16,337 bases of DNA, taken from contig CAZHBA010000088.1 of NCBI GenBank assembly GCA_964530225.1, positions 1 through 16,337 on the forward strand. The letters are read 5' to 3'. This DNA is from CAZHBA01 sp964530225. GTDB taxonomy: Bacteria; Pseudomonadota; Alphaproteobacteria; UBA6615. A program made the translations under genes and the position numbers. Below are positions 12,477 to 16,337 of the stretch, one piece after another; positions within the stretch are counted from its first letter, which is position 1, and every line of letters begins with the position of its first letter. The notes below the pieces were generated by a model. It ran no database searches, was not told the DNA's origin, and saw only the letters and a list, made by a program, of their open reading frames with translations.

Positions 12477-14789
12477 ATGCAGTTTGGTATCGGCCAATCG
12501 GTCAAGAGAAAAGAAGATCCACGGTTTCTGACCGGCCGGGGGCAATATGTTAGCGACATTACACTCGCCAACCAGACCCACGCGGTCTTCATCTATTCGA
12601 CCCACGCCCATGCCGAGATAAAACCCATCGACACGGCAGCGGCCGAAGCTGCGCCCGGCGTGGTCGCGGTGCTGACTGGTCAGGACTATGCCGGCGACGG
12701 CATGGGGCCGACGATGCCGGAGATGATGCCGGAAGACATGGGCGGGCCGAAGGGCCACCGCACCGAGCAGATGCCGCTCGCTGTCGACCGGGTGCGATTT
12801 GTCGGCGAACGCGTTGCGGTGGTAATCGCCGAAACTGAAGCGCAGGCGCACGACGCGGCCGATCTGGTGGCACTAGAATACAAAGCCCTGCCGGCTGTGG
12901 TACGGGCCGCCGATGCAGCAGCCGACGGCGCACCGCAACTCTACAACGAGGCGGCAAATAACACCTCGTTCACCCTGCGCATGGGAGATGCCGACGCGGC
13001 GGAAGCAGCGATTTCGGGAGCCTACCACGTTACCCGAGTTGCCATTTACAACAATCGTCTCAACGCCATGACCATGGAGCCGCGCGGTGCCATCGGCGAT
13101 TACGATCGGGGTACCGACCGGGTGACGCTGTACAGCAGCACCCAGAACCCGCACGGTATTCGCCATGGCTTGAGCCTGCAGAATCTGCGCATGCCGGAAA
13201 GCAAGATCCGCGTCGTCGCGCGCGATGTTGGTGGCGGCTTCGGCATGAAGACGAATGTCTACCCCGAAGAGGCCGTCGTTGTATGGGCGGCGCGGCGTCT
13301 CGAGCGGCCAGTTAAATGGATTGGTTCGCGCGCCGATGTGTTGCTTGGTGACTGCCAGGGTCGCGACCAGACGGTCGAGGCCGAACTGGCGCTCGATGTC
13401 GACGGTAAATTCATTGGCTTGCGCTGGAAGGCCTATCACAATGTCGGCGCTTACATCGTTGGCGCTGGCGCAGTGCCGGTCGTATTCTCGCTCAAACTGT
13501 CGCAAACGGTCTACGATGTGCCGGCGGTCGATGTGATGAGTAGCGCAGTGTTTACTAATACACCACCGACGGTGCCCTATCGGGGCGCCGGCCGACCCGA
13601 GGCGGTCTACATCATGGAACGCCTGATTGACACTGCAGCGCACGAGATGGGTATCGACCGCGCCGAAATTAGGCGCAAGAACTTCATCAAGCCCGACCAG
13701 ATGCCTTACGATAACCCCACCGGTTGGACCTACGACACCGGCGACTATGCTGCGGCGCTCGACAAGAACCTGTCCCAGTCCGACTGGGACGGTTACGAGA
13801 GCCGCCAGGCCGCCAGTGCGGCGGCGGGCAAACAGCGCGGTCGCGGAGTTGTCTATTATGTCGACAACACCGGCATCTTTAACGAGCGCATGGAAATTCG
13901 CTTCGATCCCAGCGGTACGGCGACCATCTACTCGGGCACCATGAACCACGGCCAGGGTCACGAGACGTCTTATGCGCAAATGGTCTCCAGTTGGCTGGGT
14001 ATTCCGTTGGAGGATATTCATCTCGCCCAGGCGGACACTGATCAGATCACCATAGGCCGCGGCACCTATGCATCTCGCAGCATGATGGTCGGCGGCAGCG
14101 CTCTGCGCGCGGCGGCCGACGACGTGATCGACAAGGGCAAGAAGTTCGCCGCCCATTTCTTGGAGGCAGACGCCGCCGATATCGATTTCGCCGACGGCAA
14201 GTTCGTTATCACCGGCACCGACAAGGTAATGCCCATTGGCCAGGTGGCGCAGATGTCTTTCATCCCGGTAATGATGCCGGTCGAGCTAGGGGTTGGCCTG
14301 CAAGGCGCTGGCGCCTTTTCCGCCGATGTGCCGAGCTTCCCCAACGGCTGCCATATCTGCGAGGTTGAGGTCGATCAGGAAACCGGCGCGGTAACCATCG
14401 ACAGCTATAGCGTCGTCGACGATATAGGCACGGTTATCAACCCGCTGCTAGCGCAGGGCCAGATCCACGGTGGGGTGGTGCAAGGCGTCGGCCAGGCGCT
14501 GGTCGAAGACATGGCCTACGACCCGGATAACGGCCAGTTGCTGTCGGGTTCGTTGATGGACTATGGCGTGCCGCGCGCTGACATGATGCCGAAAATTCTA
14601 GTTGATTTCAGTCCGGTCGAGAGCCAGTCAAACCCGCTAGGCGTCAAAGGCGTTGGCGAGGGCGGCACGGTGGCTGGCACGCCAACGGTGATCAACGCCA
14701 TCGTCGATGCGCTGACGCCGCTGGGCGTGACCGACATCGCGTTGCCGGCGACGCCGGAGACGGTGTGGAAGGCAATTCAATCGGCCTGA
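12477..14789 (+). CDS. Xanthine dehydrogenase/CoxL-family molybdopterin-binding subunit
   Basis: A 770-residue large subunit of a molybdenum hydroxylase. The N-terminal part (about 1-130) is the a/b hammerhead domain, starting IGQSVKRKEDPRFLTGRGQYV as in CoxL-like proteins. The rest is the molybdopterin cytosine dinucleotide-binding region: VGGGFGMK (251-258), PYRGAGRPE (367-375), NHGQGHETSYAQ (490-501) and GVKGVGEGGT (722-731), where Glu728 is the catalytic glutamate. PYRGAGR matches the form II type; the AYxCSFR loop of true CO dehydrogenase is absent, so CO is not the expected substrate and hydroxylation of an aromatic or N-heterocyclic carbon or aldehyde is more likely. The FeS and FAD partners are not in this window. 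ATG 12477 follows a strong GGGAGGAGAG; the frame is open earlier but without a ribosome site. A hydrolase gene follows after 37 bases. Confidence 0.93.
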   Translation: MQFGIGQSVKRKEDPRFLTGRGQYVSDITLANQTHAVFIYSTHAHAEIKPIDTAAAEAAPGVVAVLTGQDYAGDGMGPTMPEMMPEDMGGPKGHRTEQMPLAVDRVRFVGERVAVVIAETEAQAHDAADLVALEYKALPAVVRAADAAADGAPQLYNEAANNTSFTLRMGDADAAEAAISGAYHVTRVAIYNNRLNAMTMEPRGAIGDYDRGTDRVTLYSSTQNPHGIRHGLSLQNLRMPESKIRVVARDVGGGFGMKTNVYPEEAVVVWAARRLERPVKWIGSRADVLLGDCQGRDQTVEAELALDVDGKFIGLRWKAYHNVGAYIVGAGAVPVVFSLKLSQTVYDVPAVDVMSSAVFTNTPPTVPYRGAGRPEAVYIMERLIDTAAHEMGIDRAEIRRKNFIKPDQMPYDNPTGWTYDTGDYAAALDKNLSQSDWDGYESRQAASAAAGKQRGRGVVYYVDNTGIFNERMEIRFDPSGTATIYSGTMNHGQGHETSYAQMVSSWLGIPLEDIHLAQADTDQITIGRGTYASRSMMVGGSALRAAADDVIDKGKKFAAHFLEADAADIDFADGKFVITGTDKVMPIGQVAQMSFIPVMMPVELGVGLQGAGAFSADVPSFPNGCHICEVEVDQETGAVTIDSYSVVDDIGTVINPLLAQGQIHGGVVQGVGQALVEDMAYDPDNGQLLSGSLMDYGVPRADMMPKILVDFSPVESQSNPLGVKGVGEGGTVAGTPTVINAIVDALTPLGVTDIALPATPETVWKAIQSA

Positions 14790-14826
14790 ATTTGGGTCCA
14801 AAAAACTAACAGAGGAGAACATCGGC

Positions 14827-16035
14827 ATGCCCAAACCACAATTGCGCGCCGAGCAAGGTTGGATTTTCGACAATTTTCTGATGCTGTCCGACAATGAGGA
14901 CGTATTGCATCCCGGTATCATGGGCCAGCGGCTCGAGCGCGGCTACAAGATGGAAGACCTGCAGGCGGTCTATTCGCGGGTTACCGGTCGCCGCTCATTC
15001 CCGCGGGCCTGGGCCAAGCGGGCCGCTGTGGTGGAGAAACTGGCCGACCAGGCCGAAGCGGCTAGCCGGCTCGTCACGGCGCGCCAGTTTTACCACCGTG
15101 CCGCGCTGTGTTTCGGTCGCGCCCAGCATCTGGTGCCGGTGCACGGCGACGTCAACAAGCAGGCATGGAGCGAGGGCCTGTACCGCTGTTACGCCAAGGT
15201 GATCGGCTATTCTGTTGGCATGATGGAAAAGCAGTCGCTGGAATTCGCGCCGGGTCAGCAGACCCATTGTATCTTTCACAAGGCACCAGGCGACGGCCCC
15301 AAGCCGACCATTCTCTATATCCCGGGCATGGACCAGGTGAAGGAGGATATGCCCAACCCCTACAACAACGACTACATTGCCCGCGGCATGAACATCTGCT
15401 CGATGGATGGGCCAGGGCAGGGCGAGTGCAACTTCAACGAAGTGTGGCAGACCACCGACAATTACCAACAGGCGGCGTCGGCCATTATCGACTGGTTGGT
15501 TACCCGCGACGATGTCGATCCCGAGCGCATCGGCGTGATGGGCATGAGCATGGGCTCGCGCTGGGGGGTGCAGATCGCCGCCCACGACGCCCGCGTCAAG
15601 GCGGTGTGCGGACAGATGGCCAATGTCGGTACCTTTGACATGATCTTCGAGCAGGCTCAGCCTAACTTCAAACGCATCTTCATGTATATGACCGGCCACA
15701 CCGACGAAGGTAAATTTGATGAATTCATGACCGGCATGGATTATCTGCCCGATGTCGCCCGCAATGTCACCGCGTCCCACCTGCAGGTCGCCGGCGACAT
15801 GGACGAATTATGCGCACCTGAAGCCATCGACACCTTCCGCGCCAACCTCGCTGGGCCGAAGGAGTATTGGCTCTACGAGGGTGTTTTCCACCCTATGGGC
15901 GAAGTCGCCGCCGAGATCTATCCGGCCATTACCGACTGGCTGCTGACTTCTCTCAACGAGGGTCGGCCCGACAGTTACGACTGCTCTGTTTATGTCGAAG
16001 AGGGCACCACCTTGGCCGATTATGTGCACGGATAG
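14827..16035 (+). CDS. Alpha/beta hydrolase, 2,6-dihydroxypseudooxynicotine hydrolase-like (FrsA/DUF1100 type)
   Basis: A 402-residue hydrolase. The N-terminal 135 residues are helical and look like the cap domain of DHPON hydrolase and FrsA-type proteins. The core then shows ILYIPGMDQ (162-170, oxyanion strand), MDGPGQGE (193-200), nucleophile Ser241 in GMSMGS, Asp326 in AGDMDEL and His355 in VFHPMGE, a complete triad with the normal spacing. DHPONH, the best-known relative, cleaves a C-C bond in nicotine breakdown; other relatives are esterases, so the reaction here is open. No signal peptide, so it is cytoplasmic. The ATG at 14827 has GAGGAG upstream. It follows the molybdenum hydroxylase by 37 bases and is likely co-transcribed with it. 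Confidence 0.9.
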   Translation: MPKPQLRAEQGWIFDNFLMLSDNEDVLHPGIMGQRLERGYKMEDLQAVYSRVTGRRSFPRAWAKRAAVVEKLADQAEAASRLVTARQFYHRAALCFGRAQHLVPVHGDVNKQAWSEGLYRCYAKVIGYSVGMMEKQSLEFAPGQQTHCIFHKAPGDGPKPTILYIPGMDQVKEDMPNPYNNDYIARGMNICSMDGPGQGECNFNEVWQTTDNYQQAASAIIDWLVTRDDVDPERIGVMGMSMGSRWGVQIAAHDARVKAVCGQMANVGTFDMIFEQAQPNFKRIFMYMTGHTDEGKFDEFMTGMDYLPDVARNVTASHLQVAGDMDELCAPEAIDTFRANLAGPKEYWLYEGVFHPMGEVAAEIYPAITDWLLTSLNEGRPDSYDCSVYVEEGTTLADYVHG

Positions 16036-16105
16036 GGTACCTCTGTATCCAAAGAAACCTCAACCTGGGCCTGTCAAAGTATGGGGTCTTGTGTCCTCGC
16101 CCCCG

Positions 16106-16145
16106 TCCTTCGACAAACTCAGGTTGAGACGCTCAGAATGAGGGC
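16106..16145. repeat. Intergenic repeat with tandem CTCAGnnTGAG units
   Basis: The block reads TCCTTCGACAA, then CTCAGGTTGAG (16118-16128) and CTCAGAATGAG (16132-16142), two short self-complementary units 14 bases apart. Sequences of the type CTTCGACAAGCTCAGG...GAGGG are widespread intergenic repeats in proteobacterial genomes, and this copy looks like a slightly diverged member. It sits between the hydrolase gene and the DapA-family gene and may act as a transcript-end structure. Confidence 0.5.
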
Positions 16146-16247
16146 CACTGGAGCGGGGAAAGGGGAGTAAAAGCCCGGCGTATCGCGGTGCGGCGACATG
16201 GGGTAATATCCGCCCAACTGCAAAAATTGGAGGCGAGGGACGCGCGC

Positions 16248-16337
16248 ATGGCCCGGTTCAACGACTATATCCCGCACGGCGTCATTCCGGCGGTTTTGCT
16301 GGCGTTCAAGGACGATTTTGCCATCGACGAGGCGGAA
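16248..16337 (+). CDS. Dihydrodipicolinate synthase (DapA) family protein, N-terminal fragment
   Basis: Only the first 30 codons are inside the window and the frame is open to the edge. They read MARFNDYIPHGVIPAVLLAF followed by KDDFAIDEAE. The pattern G-V-x-P-A-x-L-x-x-F-x-x-D-x-x-I-D is the first strand and loop of class I aldolases of the DapA/N-acetylneuraminate lyase family. Known reactions include dihydrodipicolinate synthesis, 2-keto-3-deoxy-sugar-acid cleavage and aromatic hydratase-aldolase steps; the Schiff-base lysine and specificity residues lie outside the window, so none can be chosen. GGAGGCGAGGGA ends seven bases before the ATG at 16248. It is on the same strand as the Mo-hydroxylase/hydrolase pair but separated by 212 bases including a repeat, so it may have its own promoter. 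Confidence 0.8.
   Translation, partial: MARFNDYIPHGVIPAVLLAFKDDFAIDEAE

Noticed and set aside
12873..14156. 427-residue minus-strand open frame opposite the molybdenum hydroxylase
   Set aside because: Long but arises from GC-rich codon bias of the real gene; composition is atypical and no motif is visible.
12477..14789. True aerobic CO dehydrogenase (CoxL form I)
   Set aside because: The active-site loop is PYRGAGR, not the AYxCSFR of CO-oxidising enzymes, and coxM and coxS are absent.
14995..15780. 261-residue minus-strand open frame opposite the alpha/beta hydrolase
   Set aside because: His/Val/Asp-rich antisense shadow; the plus-strand frame has a complete catalytic triad.
1..16337. CRISPR array, complete insertion sequence or phage structural genes
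   Set aside because: No regularly spaced long repeats, transposase or phage proteins were seen; only the recombinase-like remnant at the left edge.

Overview
The window looks like chromosomal DNA from an alphaproteobacterium, probably a free-living heterotroph (Rhodospirillales- or Rhizobiales-like). This is inferred from three things: GC-rich coding sequence with strong GAGG-type ribosome sites, families common in such genomes (CaiB/BaiF CoA-transferase, lone CoxL-like protein, NIPSNAP, many SDRs), and a CTTCGACAA...CTCAG intergenic repeat near the right end. No ribosomal or other taxonomic marker is present, so the assignment is tentative.

Layout. Positions 1-400 are AT-richer (about 47% GC in three hand-counted rows) and hold a decayed recombinase-like reading frame. 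It abuts the 3' end of a tRNA-Ser(GCT) gene (405-496, minus), which resembles an integration-site boundary. From about 700 onward the DNA is a catabolic and transport region: a VOC protein and an AHL-lactonase-type metallo-hydrolase (minus); a divergent 3-hydroxyisobutyrate-dehydrogenase-family oxidoreductase (plus); a minus-strand operon of CoA-transferase, crotonase and SDR; a divergent NIPSNAP protein and second SDR (plus); a complete CUT1-type ABC importer (binding protein, two permeases, ATPase; plus); a small hypothetical gene (minus); and a plus-strand group of molybdenum hydroxylase large subunit, DHPON-hydrolase-like alpha/beta hydrolase, and the first 30 codons of a dihydrodipicolinate-synthase-family protein.

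How the genes may work together (inference). The importer brings in an unknown polar substrate. The Mo hydroxylase and the alpha/beta hydrolase are the same two families that act in sequence in the pyridine pathway of nicotine breakdown (ketone dehydrogenase KdhL, then the C-C hydrolase DHPONH), so they may hydroxylate and then cleave a ring-bearing compound. The DapA-family protein could be an aldolase or hydratase-aldolase. The CoA-transferase, crotonase and dehydrogenases fit processing of an acid as its CoA thioester, and the metallo-hydrolase could open a lactone. No named pathway matches the full set.

Points of interest are an SDR whose YxxxK lysine is threonine, a crotonase with alanine at both usual glutamate positions, a dyad centred exactly on a TATAAT box, a strong stem-loop between the binding-protein and permease genes, and the orphan Mo-hydroxylase/hydrolase pair.
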